Position numbers and translations under genes: made by a program. The notes under the pieces were generated by a model. It did no database searches. It had not been told where the DNA came from and was given only the letters and a program-made list of their open reading frames with translations. This document shows, one piece after another, positions 1 through 7,331 of a DNA stretch of 32,714 nucleotides (within the stretch, counting starts at the first letter, position 1; each line of letters opens with the position of its first letter). The DNA comes from JANQRV01 sp964533785 (GTDB lineage: Bacteria > Bacteroidota > Bacteroidia > Chitinophagales > Saprospiraceae), in NCBI GenBank assembly GCA_964533785.1, contig CAZHNG010000024.1, positions 1 through 32,714 on the forward strand. Direction: 5' to 3'.

Positions 1-39
1 CCCCAAGTTTTGTTCTTTTCCAACTACTCTTCGTTGTAG

Positions 40-172
40 AACCGCTCATTTAGCTAAGGCTAAAGTCGCGAACCAAGCTCAGGAAGGGGCTCCCTCCCCA
101 TTCCTTCGCAGATTAGTTGAAAAATAACTTCAACTTAAGTATCAATGACTTTATCCCCAAAGCACTAGATTT
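40..172 (-). repeat. Dispersed repeat, copy A (uninterrupted)
   Basis: The reverse complement of this stretch matches 25207-25472 once a 129-bp insertion is removed from the latter. The best block is 108-145, which matches 25229-25265 at about 34 of 38 positions with one gap. A second block, 59-86 against 25428-25455, matches at 22 of 28, with mostly transition differences. The two copies are inverted relative to each other. No coding capacity is evident. It may be an old mobile-element remnant or an intergenic repeat family. Outer limits are approximate because the similarity fades. Confidence 0.6.
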
Positions 173-463
173 TACAATCGTTGCCTATTGGCAACAGCTA
201 TTCATTGCGCTGATCCGGATAGACATTATCTACAGTGATCAGAACCTGAACTTTTTTGATCTCTTTTGATCATTTTTAACTGAATAACATTTGCTTATAA
301 TCAGCCTGGGCTATTATTATACCGCGTTTTTAATGGGTTTAAAAACGCCTGAAATACTATTGTTAACTCATGAAACACTATTTAATTATGCACGATTTTG
401 TAGATGTAAATTTCTAAGTAAGATCCTTAAAAGATTACCGGACGCGCAACGGCTAAGTGCTAT

Positions 464-473
464 NNNNNNNNNN
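464..473. other. Assembly gap (10 N)
   Basis: Ten consecutive N. Such a fixed short run usually marks a scaffold join of unknown true length, so order and distance across this point should not be trusted. Confidence 0.95.
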
Positions 474-853
474 GATAAGAGAGTCCCTACTCTATAGGCC
501 TTAGCTATGCGCGCCCCCCAACTACTTTCTTTGTTCAACAGACCGTTTTATGGGCATAGATGATCGTAATACTGATAACAAAGTAATTACATACTCCCAC
601 TATGTCAAATTAAAACAAAAACGAACTCCCGAAGCAACGAATTAAGCTACAGCGTATGACTATGCCAGCAAATATCTTTCTACCAAAACCAACTTCATTG
701 CTTCGAGTAAAATTGATGACCGTGGTATAACAATCACTTTACGTAAATGCAATTTATCTGATAACGCTTTTTTGTAAGGTCAGACAACGGCCTTACACCC
801 AATCTATCTATTTCAAATTTGACTATTTCATTCATTATTAAAAACTTATTAAA

Positions 854-1057
854 ATGGCTCGTAAGAAAAAATCCCTTGAAAGTACGCTTTTAGTTTTGTT
901 ATTCGTTTTTGGTTCTATTGGTGCTTATATGGTTTTTGCCAATTCATCAAAACCTGCCAAAACTTCAACCATTAACCAGGCAAAACTTCAGATTGATCAA
1001 AAAGACTTTTCCAAGTACACTACTGCTAAACCAAGCTTGATCGGCGAGGAAAAGTAA
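854..1057 (+). CDS. Small single-pass membrane protein, function unknown
   Basis: A 67-residue protein with a basic N-terminus (MARKKKS), one hydrophobic segment at about residues 12-29, and a polar lysine-rich tail that would lie outside the inner membrane. The hydrophobic stretch is followed by no clear cleavage site, so it is more likely an anchor than a secretion signal. I do not recognise a family. The gene stands alone, with about 150 nt of structured DNA and a strong terminator (1215-1251) behind it, so it probably forms its own transcript. The coding call rests on the start, composition and terminator. Confidence 0.65.
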   Translation: MARKKKSLESTLLVLLFVFGSIGAYMVFANSSKPAKTSTINQAKLQIDQKDFSKYTTAKPSLIGEEK

Positions 1058-1095
1058 TTCATTCACTTAAAAAAATTAGGTTAAACAATAATTAT

Positions 1096-1140
1096 AGCCA
1101 GGACAAGGCCAAGAAGGAGCAAATGGCCTTGTCCCAGGCT
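1096..1140 (+). other. Strong RNA hairpin downstream of the small membrane protein
   Basis: The arms 1101-1111 and 1124-1134 pair perfectly over 11 bp. AGCC (1096-1099) and GGCT (1137-1140) extend the stem across a small internal loop. The 12-nt loop exposes AGGAG. It lies 39 nt after the stop at 1057 and 75 nt before the terminator at 1215, so it would sit in the 3' untranslated region or be part of a separate small RNA of under 200 nt. Confidence 0.6.
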
Positions 1141-1214
1141 CTTCACATGAAACAAATTTCACATCAAAAAATAAAAGATTGATTCAATAGTGTAAATAGG
1201 AAGCTTTTCGTAAT

Positions 1215-1251
1215 GATGTATCAAAGTCAAAACTTTGGTACATCTTTTTTT
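1215..1251 (+). terminator. Rho-independent terminator
   Basis: A 13-bp stem (1215-1227 with 1232-1244, one G-T pair) with a 4-nt CAAA loop is followed directly by seven T (1245-1251). It fits an intrinsic terminator for the transcript starting upstream of the small membrane protein at 854, and it insulates the PspC gene at 1329. Confidence 0.85.
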
Positions 1252-1328
1252 GTACTAAATCGTGCTTATGGGTATGGAATTTGGTAAAAATTTCCCAATT
1301 AAAAATTAAAAAGCATTAATTTAATGGT

Positions 1329-1544
1329 ATGAAAAAATTAAGAAGCATTCTTGAGAAGTCCGCATTTGGTGTTTGTTCTTATATCGGCAGGAAGATCGGC
1401 ATCGCTTCTTCGCGGGTGCGTTTGTATTTTATATACATCAGTTTTGTGGCGCTCGGCTCGCCCGTTATCCTTTATTTATTCTTAGCTTTTTGGCTCAATA
1501 TTAAACGATACATCAAACAGAATAAGGATATGCTTTGGCAGTGA
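1329..1544 (+). CDS. Short PspC-domain protein
   Basis: A 71-residue protein resembling the stand-alone PspC domain common in Bacteroidota. After a basic start (MKKLRSILEKS) comes the PspC-like core with GVCSYIGRKIGI (about residues 14-25) and a membrane segment at about 33-58, ending in a basic tail. In other bacteria PspC domains take part in phage-shock envelope-stress signalling. The role of the short Bacteroidota forms is not established, and no other psp gene is visible here. Its stop codon TGA (1542-1544) is the first three bases of the heptamer array that follows. It converges with the DUF4159 gene. Confidence 0.8.
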   Translation: MKKLRSILEKSAFGVCSYIGRKIGIASSRVRLYFIYISFVALGSPVILYLFLAFWLNIKRYIKQNKDMLWQ

Positions 1545-1651
1545 ACAATGAGCAATGGGCAATTAACAATGAGCAATGGGCAATGGGCAATGAACAATTA
1601 ACAATGAACAATGAGCAATGGGCAATGAACAATGAGCAGTGAGCAGAACAA
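1542..1651 (+). repeat. Heptamer array 1 (TGARCAA type), stop-docked
   Basis: Fifteen 7-nt units run from 1542 to 1646, with a partial unit to 1651. Variants are TGAACAA, TGAGCAA, TGGGCAA, TTAACAA and TGAGCAG. The first unit supplies the stop codon of the PspC gene. The array ends 6 nt before the stop of the convergent DUF4159 gene. The complementary strand has no stop in any frame and produces spurious open frames with the heptapeptide period HCSLLIA. Confidence 0.95.
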
Positions 1652-1657
1652 TGGGTA

Positions 1658-2287
1658 TCATTCCCGCTGGAAAGCATACTGAATAATATTCGCTCCCATC
1701 CGTAGAGCGGCGGTTCTGACTTCTTCAGGATCGTTGTGGACATCCTGGTCTTCCCAACCATCTCCTAAATCGGATTCAAAGGTATAAAAGCAAACCACTC
1801 TTCCCTGCCATAGCAGGCCATATCCAAGGGGCGGATTCCCGTCGTGTTCGTGTATTTTGGGCAAACCGGATCTAAACTCAAATTTTTGGTGGTAGATCTC
1901 ATGCTCGAAAGGCAATTCTACGAATTCCAATTCCGGGAACACTTTTTTCATAGCTACCCGCACATAGGGATCCATGCCATAGTTATCATCGATGTGCAAA
2001 AAACCACCGGCGATCAAGTAGTTGCGTAAATTCTCTGCTTCTGCGTCCGTAAAGACCACATTGCCATGGCCTGTCATGTGAACGAACGGGTAATTAAATA
2101 ATTCAGCACTACCTACCTCCACAACGCCATAATCCGTATCGAAATTGGTTTTCAATTCCCGGTTGCAAAATTTGGCCAAATTGACCAACGAAGTCGGGTT
2201 GGCGTACCAATCTCCACCGCCTTTGTATTTGAGTAAGGCCAGACGAATCGTATTATCAGAAGTAAAAGACCAACTGATCAAAGCCAC
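1658..2287 (-). CDS. DUF4159-domain protein, start disrupted
   Basis: The product has the DUF4159 pattern: an N-terminal RLALLKYKGGGDWYANP, then MTGHGNVVFTDAEAENL, GGFLHIDDNYG and EHEIYH. The family, of unknown biochemical role and resembling glutamine-amidotransferase-like folds, is usually exported. The natural start should be ATG at 2317, overlapping the TGA of the upstream gene (TGATG). That frame meets TGA at 2302-2300 after five codons, then continues GFLLVALISWSFTS, a clear signal-peptide core. GTG at 2287 is the first usable start after the stop and leaves only half a signal sequence. Either this is a nonsense mutation, a base error, or readthrough. It is co-transcribed with the VWA-like gene. 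Confidence 0.75.
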   Translation of the reverse strand: MALISWSFTSDNTIRLALLKYKGGGDWYANPTSLVNLAKFCNRELKTNFDTDYGVVEVGSAELFNYPFVHMTGHGNVVFTDAEAENLRNYLIAGGFLHIDDNYGMDPYVRVAMKKVFPELEFVELPFEHEIYHQKFEFRSGLPKIHEHDGNPPLGYGLLWQGRVVCFYTFESDLGDGWEDQDVHNDPEEVRTAALRMGANIIQYAFQRE

Positions 2288-2316
2288 TAATAAAAATCCT
2301 CAAACTGAAATTCTCA

Positions 2317-3465
2317 TCACATTCTTTTTAAAAATTCAAACCTTCCTTTTTTAATAACAAATATTTCTTTTCCAATACGGATTTCTTCTCCTTCGTTTAG
2401 TTTCACCAATTCCGTAAGATCTTGCTCGATCGTATGAACGGAGCCCCCGGTTTTAAGGGCAAGATTTAGATAATTGGGATTTACTCCGTTATGGGTGCCG
2501 CAAAGTACAATTCTAATGGGCTTGGTTACTTTTGACAGCAATGCCATGTCCCTGGGAGTAGCCCAATTGTCCGCAATCATTACAACATCTTCACAATCCG
2601 GGCAATTTTCAATACCATGTAAAATGGCTTCAATATTATTTTCCGGCAAATCACCTCCAAAACCATTGGAAACCGTTTCCTGAGCTAATTGCGCTACTTC
2701 CCGGAAAGTTTTTGCATCTTTTGCATAGATCCCACCGGTTTTGCCAATTTCCTTGTCTTCGTTCATCATTTCATTGCCGTCATTGAAAAAGACAAAATAT
2801 TCAACGAGTCCTTTGTTTTCATTGAGCTTAAACCAAAGTAGGAGTTGAGCGGTGTAAGGTGCCATACTGCCCGTCAAGTCGGTTACCACCAGCATTTTTT
2901 GCCAATCCCGATTACGGGCGATCACCTTCAAAAAGGTAGAATCTCCGCTTGCTATTGAATACAAGTCTGATTCATTCAAAAAGTTGGGTAAATCGCTGTT
3001 TGGTTTATAAGAAACAGGTTCTTCTGCCGGAGGTTTTAAAGAGATCACAAAACCGTGAAATAAAGATCGGGCTTCCGCTAGATTCTTCACTTCGGATTGC
3101 ATTATCAACGACCATTTCTCCGGTTCTATTTCACGCGCAGCCGGCAATCTGTCGAAAAGGTCTTGCAACCGTCTTAAGTTCAACTTTCGCTGACTTTGTT
3201 CTATGCCGGTCGGATAATTTGAATAGACCAATTGAATGGTTTCAACACGGTCAGCGCTTAGATCCAGATTCTCGGGAATATCTACCAGGCGGTCAGTTCC
3301 GTAGGCGTAGGCTAAGTAGACTTCTTCTTCATTGGCTTCCGCCGGATCGAAGGCTGTAAAGACCGTATCCACATTCATAGTTTGTAATAGCTCCAAAGCG
3401 TTCATTTGCTGGGCATTACTCAATACAGGAACTAATAAGGGTATTAGCCAAAGAATTTGTCTCAT
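2317..3465 (-). CDS. Exported von Willebrand factor A-like protein
   Basis: A 382-residue protein with an N-terminal signal peptide (cleavage near SNAQQ, residues 16-20). A variable middle region is followed by a VWA-like domain from about residue 190. The MIDAS metal-site motif appears as DLTGS at 196-200 (DxTxS, where most VWA domains have DxSxS). A second metal-site-like element, GFGGDLPENN, lies at about 267-276. VWA domains bind protein partners through a metal ion. No enzyme activity is expected. It overlaps the start of the DUF4159 gene (TGATG), so the two are probably translationally coupled. VWA and DUF4159 proteins are often neighbours in Bacteroidota. A promoter is visible at 3516-3546. 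Confidence 0.75.
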   Translation of the reverse strand: MRQILWLIPLLVPVLSNAQQMNALELLQTMNVDTVFTAFDPAEANEEEVYLAYAYGTDRLVDIPENLDLSADRVETIQLVYSNYPTGIEQSQRKLNLRRLQDLFDRLPAAREIEPEKWSLIMQSEVKNLAEARSLFHGFVISLKPPAEEPVSYKPNSDLPNFLNESDLYSIASGDSTFLKVIARNRDWQKMLVVTDLTGSMAPYTAQLLLWFKLNENKGLVEYFVFFNDGNEMMNEDKEIGKTGGIYAKDAKTFREVAQLAQETVSNGFGGDLPENNIEAILHGIENCPDCEDVVMIADNWATPRDMALLSKVTKPIRIVLCGTHNGVNPNYLNLALKTGGSVHTIEQDLTELVKLNEGEEIRIGKEIFVIKKGRFEFLKRM

Positions 3466-3515
3466 AAATGGATGGCTTTAGTAGGTAAGTAATGTATTAT
3501 ACACAGTTTCTTTGG

Positions 3516-3546
3516 CAAAGGTATTGTATTTATGCATGGAATCAAG
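3516..3546 (-). promoter_or_regulatory. Bacteroidota-type promoter of the VWA-like gene
   Basis: On the minus strand TACCTTTG (3523-3516) matches the -7 consensus TAnnTTTG. CTTG (3546-3543) stands 19 nt upstream at the -33 position. The implied start site near 3510 gives a leader of about 45 nt before ATG 3465. Confidence 0.55.
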
Positions 3547-3709
3547 GGAAGATGGGCTTGAAAATTAAGGAACCAGGTAAGGCAAAGGTCAGATTTAATG
3601 GAAGATGATTCCAAAAAGGAAGGAGTGAAACACCAGATTAAAAATTCTAAAGACAATTAGAAATAGCTGAGTGTATTTAATCTGGCGTCACTTAATTTTT
3701 CTAGACTAC

Positions 3710-4756
3710 TTAATTGTTCTCCGGCCTTAAACCGCGAACGACCTTTCCGGTTTGCCACATTTCCGACTGGTGTAGTTCATCCAGTTCTTTCGACAGCTTT
3801 TCCCGGTAATCCGGCCGGCTGTTAGAATCGATGGAGACCTGTGCTTCTTCACCTTTAGCCACCCGGTCATAAAGTTCTTCAAAAACGGGAGCGACGGCAT
3901 CTCTAAATTTATCTTTCCAATCCAGAGCGCCGCGTTGGGCGGTTGTAGAACAATTTGCGTACATCCAGTCCATTCCGTTCTCTGCTACTAAGGGCATCAG
4001 GCTTTGTGTTAATTCTTCCACCGTTTCGTTGAAAGCTTCGCTTGGAGAATGGCCGTGTTTACGGAGTACATTGTACTGCGCCTCGAAAATACCTTGAATA
4101 GCCCCCATTAAAGTTCCCCGCTCTCCTGTAAGATCACTGAATACTTCTTTTTGAAAAGTAGTTTCGAATAAATAGCCCGAACCTACCCCTATTCCAAGTG
4201 AGACCGCCCTTTCAAAAGCTCTGCCGGTAGCATCCTGGTGTATAGCGTAACTCGAATTCAATCCGCGTCCTTCCAGGAACAGCCGACGTAAACTGGTACC
4301 CGATCCTTTTGGCGCGACCAAAATAACATCCACATCTGGAGGCGGAATAATACCGGTACGATCACTATAAGTAATCCCAAAACCATGGGAAAAGTAAAGT
4401 GCTTTGCCTGGTGCCAGGCGTTCTTTGATAACCGGCCAGACTGCAATTTGCCCTGCATCCGACAAAAGGAACTGGATAATGGTAGCTCGTTCCGCAGCCT
4501 CTTCGATACTGAAGAGGGTTTCTCCGGGCACCCATCCATCATCAACAGCTTTATCCCATGATTTCGAAGGCCGGCGCTGGCCGACAATGACGTTAAAACC
4601 ATTATCTCTCAGATTGAGGGATTGCCCCGGACCTTGAACACCATACCCTATGATCGCTATAGTTTCATCCTTTAAAATTTCTCTTGCTTTTTCAAGAGGA
4701 TACTCTTCTCTGGTAACGACGTTTTCTACAACACCGCCGAAATTTAATTTTGCCAT
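3710..4756 (-). CDS. ilvC: Ketol-acid reductoisomerase
   Basis: Third enzyme role in valine/isoleucine synthesis: isomerises and reduces acetolactate (or acetohydroxybutyrate) to the dihydroxy acid with NADPH and magnesium. At 348 residues it has the length of class I enzymes. The Rossmann motif GYGVQGPGQSLNL begins near residue 37, with the cofactor-specificity loop GQRRPSKSW after it. VAPKGSG and a C-terminal knotted domain with FEAQYNVLRKHGHSPSEAFNE follow. It is the last gene of ilvD-ilvB-ilvN-ilvC, 97 nt after ilvN. The gap is long enough for internal regulation but I see no clear promoter in it. Confidence 0.95.
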   Translation of the reverse strand: MAKLNFGGVVENVVTREEYPLEKAREILKDETIAIIGYGVQGPGQSLNLRDNGFNVIVGQRRPSKSWDKAVDDGWVPGETLFSIEEAAERATIIQFLLSDAGQIAVWPVIKERLAPGKALYFSHGFGITYSDRTGIIPPPDVDVILVAPKGSGTSLRRLFLEGRGLNSSYAIHQDATGRAFERAVSLGIGVGSGYLFETTFQKEVFSDLTGERGTLMGAIQGIFEAQYNVLRKHGHSPSEAFNETVEELTQSLMPLVAENGMDWMYANCSTTAQRGALDWKDKFRDAVAPVFEELYDRVAKGEEAQVSIDSNSRPDYREKLSKELDELHQSEMWQTGKVVRGLRPENN

Positions 4757-4853
4757 ATTTTGTTTGCTTGATGTAATTATTAGTAAGACTTAATTAAGAC
4801 TGCAGATGCTAGTGCCTCGGGAACTAAGTGTAATCTAATTGACATTCCCTTCA

Positions 4854-5429
4854 CTAAATTCTTTCCTGAGCCCGTTCCGCTAAATCGGGATTGACTTTTA
4901 ATTCGTCGATAAATCGCAAATAATTATTCAACTGCTCCATTGGTTTGACGATGGCTACTCTGCCTGACCTTACAAAACCATATATCCCGAGTTCTTCCAA
5001 TTCTTTGAGTAGGGCTTCTGTTTCATGCTGGTGCCCGGTTTTTTCAATGACTACGTAATCGCGTTCTATCTCCAGGATCTTGGCATTGTGGGCACGAACG
5101 AGTTGCTCCCCTTTGAGGCCGTCGGTAAATACGTGTAAGGGTACTTTATATAAAGCGATCTCCTGATAAATAATTTCGTCGTTCTGATAATAGAAGGCCC
5201 GCAAAACATCGACCTGCTTCTGGATCTGTGCGACCAGTTTTTTTACCGTTGGTTCATCAACCAATACTACAATGGTAAACCGGTAAATATCAGGAATGGA
5301 AGATTTAGAAACGGTTAAACTTTCAATGCTGATATGCCTGCGGTTAAAAGTGGAAACCACTCTGGTCAGCATTCCGGTCTGATTTTCCGTAAACACAGAA
5401 ATCGTGAATTCATTAATATTTTGATCCAT
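4854..5429 (-). CDS. ilvN: Acetolactate synthase, small (regulatory) subunit
   Basis: Regulatory partner of IlvB. It stimulates the catalytic subunit and usually gives feedback control by valine. The N-terminal ACT domain is visible (ISVFTENQTGMLTRVVS at about residues 10-27, then RRHISIESLTVS), followed by a C-terminal domain seen in longer IlvN/IlvH forms (about 190 residues here). The frame opens at GTG 5432, but ATG 5429 is the likelier start. It begins 25 nt behind ilvB, so the two are surely co-transcribed and made in the same place. Confidence 0.93.
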   Translation of the reverse strand: MDQNINEFTISVFTENQTGMLTRVVSTFNRRHISIESLTVSKSSIPDIYRFTIVVLVDEPTVKKLVAQIQKQVDVLRAFYYQNDEIIYQEIALYKVPLHVFTDGLKGEQLVRAHNAKILEIERDYVVIEKTGHQHETEALLKELEELGIYGFVRSGRVAIVKPMEQLNNYLRFIDELKVNPDLAERAQERI

Positions 5430-5454
5430 CACAGCAGCGTTATCTTGAATTAAT

Positions 5455-7212
5455 TTATTCTAATACGATCTCTCCTACCCCCGCTCCGGAAGGCACCATG
5501 GGAAATACATTTTCTTCTTTTTCTACCGTCACATGTAATAAAAAGGGGCCTTGATGATCGAGCATCTCTTTTACCGAATCCTTCAGTTGTGATACATGAT
5601 CTATTCTTTTTCCGGGAACGCCAAAACCTTCCGCAATTTTGACAAAATCAGGGTTTTTCAACTCCACGGCCGAATAACGGCGGTCAAAGAACAACTGTTG
5701 CCATTGCCTGACCATCCCCAGGTAGTTATTATCCAACAGGACTATTTTTACCCCGACATCCATCTGAGCGCATAAACCCAGTTCCTGAATAGTCATTTGG
5801 AATCCGCCATCGCCGATAAAGGCGACGACTTCCCGTTCGGGACTAGCCCATTTGGCACCGAATGCTGCAGGAAGGCCGTAGCCCATCGTGCCGGCGCCAC
5901 CGGAAGACACCCATTGATTAGTATCCCGGTAACAGTAATAGCGTGCCGCCATCATTTGGTGTTGCCCAACATCCGTAGCGACTACGGCCATCCCATTGGT
6001 TTGATCAGAAATTTCTTTGACGACCATTCCCATTTTCAGTTCTCCGTTCTTTCCGGGAGTCATGTCTTTCACCACGACTTTTTCCTGTTCGATCGCATCG
6101 CAATCTCTGAAGGACTGCAGCCATTCCGGATAGGATTTCTCCTTTACCAGTGGGTAGAGTGCTTCCAGGGTTTTTCTAGCATCCGCAATGATGGGTACGT
6201 GAGCAAAAACATTCTTATTAATTTCGGAAGGATCTATTTCAATATGAATGACGGTCGCTTGTTTCGCATATTTTTCCAGATTTCCGGTGACCCGGTCATC
6301 GAACCGCATACCGATTGCAATCAATACATCGCATTTATTTTGGTTGATATTGGCACCATAATTTCCGTGCATTCCCAGCATGCCAACGTGTAAAGGATGA
6401 TCGGAAGGAATAGAAGAAAGCCCATGAATGGTTGAGCCTACCGGAATGCCCGTTTTTTCTACAAAGGATTTGAAAATCTCCTGACCGTGGGATATTTGGA
6501 TACCGTGTCCTGCCAGGATCATGGGTCTGCGAGCATTATTGATGATGCCCGCCGCCCGCTTTACTGCAGCAGGGTTAGGCTTTGAGGGCAGGTAATAACT
6601 TCTGATAAAAGGCCTGGGCTCATAGTGAAATTTCATTTTCTCGATCTGCGCATCTTTTGTTATATCGATCACTACTGGTCCGGGTCTTCCCGAGTTTGCG
6701 ATGTAGAATGCCTTGGCAAAAACGGCCGGAATTTCACTGGCTTTAGTTATCTGATGATTCCATTTGGTAACGGGCATCGTACAGTTTACAACATCCGTTT
6801 CCTGAAATGCATCCGTGCCCAGCAAATGGCTAAATACCTGTCCCGTAATACAAACCAAAGGGGTAGAATCCAGCATCGCATCTCCCAGCCCGGTTATCAA
6901 ATTTGTCGCTCCCGGGCCCGATGTTGCCATACACACTCCCGTTTCCCGCGTCACGCGCGCAAATCCCTCCGCTGCATGGATCGCTCCTTGTTCGTGCCTC
7001 GGAAGAACGTGCCGTAAACGATCTTGATATCTATAAAGGGCATCATAAACCGGCATAATCGCTCCGCCCGGATATCCGAAAATGGTACCCACATTTTCTT
7101 CAATCAAACATTTTAACACTGCTTCTGCTCCGGAGATTTCCTCCGTTTGATTTTTTGCTACCATACTGCTTGCAAGTCTTTCTGGCTCCTCGTAGGAAAA
7201 GGTATCCTTCAT
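5455..7212 (-). CDS. ilvB: Acetolactate synthase, large (catalytic) subunit
   Basis: Thiamine-diphosphate enzyme joining two pyruvates to acetolactate, or pyruvate with 2-oxobutyrate, the first common step to valine, leucine and isoleucine. The catalytic glutamate lies in PRHEQGA (E74). The thiamine-diphosphate/magnesium motif GDGGF with LDNNYLGM downstream is in the C-terminal third. FGYPGGAIMPVYDAL near residue 45 is typical. At 585 residues it is family length, with about 20 extra N-terminal residues of low conservation. It sits 119 nt after ilvD and 25 nt before ilvN. Confidence 0.96.
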   Translation of the reverse strand: MKDTFSYEEPERLASSMVAKNQTEEISGAEAVLKCLIEENVGTIFGYPGGAIMPVYDALYRYQDRLRHVLPRHEQGAIHAAEGFARVTRETGVCMATSGPGATNLITGLGDAMLDSTPLVCITGQVFSHLLGTDAFQETDVVNCTMPVTKWNHQITKASEIPAVFAKAFYIANSGRPGPVVIDITKDAQIEKMKFHYEPRPFIRSYYLPSKPNPAAVKRAAGIINNARRPMILAGHGIQISHGQEIFKSFVEKTGIPVGSTIHGLSSIPSDHPLHVGMLGMHGNYGANINQNKCDVLIAIGMRFDDRVTGNLEKYAKQATVIHIEIDPSEINKNVFAHVPIIADARKTLEALYPLVKEKSYPEWLQSFRDCDAIEQEKVVVKDMTPGKNGELKMGMVVKEISDQTNGMAVVATDVGQHQMMAARYYCYRDTNQWVSSGGAGTMGYGLPAAFGAKWASPEREVVAFIGDGGFQMTIQELGLCAQMDVGVKIVLLDNNYLGMVRQWQQLFFDRRYSAVELKNPDFVKIAEGFGVPGKRIDHVSQLKDSVKEMLDHQGPFLLHVTVEKEENVFPMVPSGAGVGEIVLE

Positions 7213-7331
7213 GGCCCGTAATTTTTTTAATTAAGACAACAGATTTTAGATGCTACACTAAGGGCAAGGGAAATAGGGCATGGAGTGTGGATTTTTGCTA
7301 AAATATTGCATTTTTCTAAAGTATTCGAAAA

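Larger units (their letters stand above)
1..853. other. Gene-poor left edge
   Basis: No convincing gene is visible here. The stretch contains one copy of a dispersed repeat (about 40-172), a small hairpin at 180-195 (GTTGCC, 4-nt loop, GGCAAC), a second hairpin with 8-bp arms at 324-331 and 341-348, and the assembly gap at 464-473. A reading frame from ATG 550 runs to 777 but is broken by TAA at 643. Its codon use looks vaguely protein-like but matches nothing I recognise. The open frame across the N gap is not credible. Confidence 0.6.

Noticed and set aside
291..497. Plus-strand open frame at the left edge
   Set aside because: It crosses the 10-N gap, contains unknown residues, and shows no recognisable sequence.
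1513..1761. Minus-strand frame with repeated HCSLLIA-like heptapeptides
   Set aside because: It is the antisense reading of heptamer array 1, which is open in all frames because the stops lie only on the other strand. It also overlaps two real genes.
3462..3656. Minus-strand frame upstream of the VWA-like gene
   Set aside because: It covers the promoter at 3516-3546 and has no family resemblance.
5797..7027. Long plus-strand frames inside ilvB
   Set aside because: Antisense shadows of a well-conserved enzyme.
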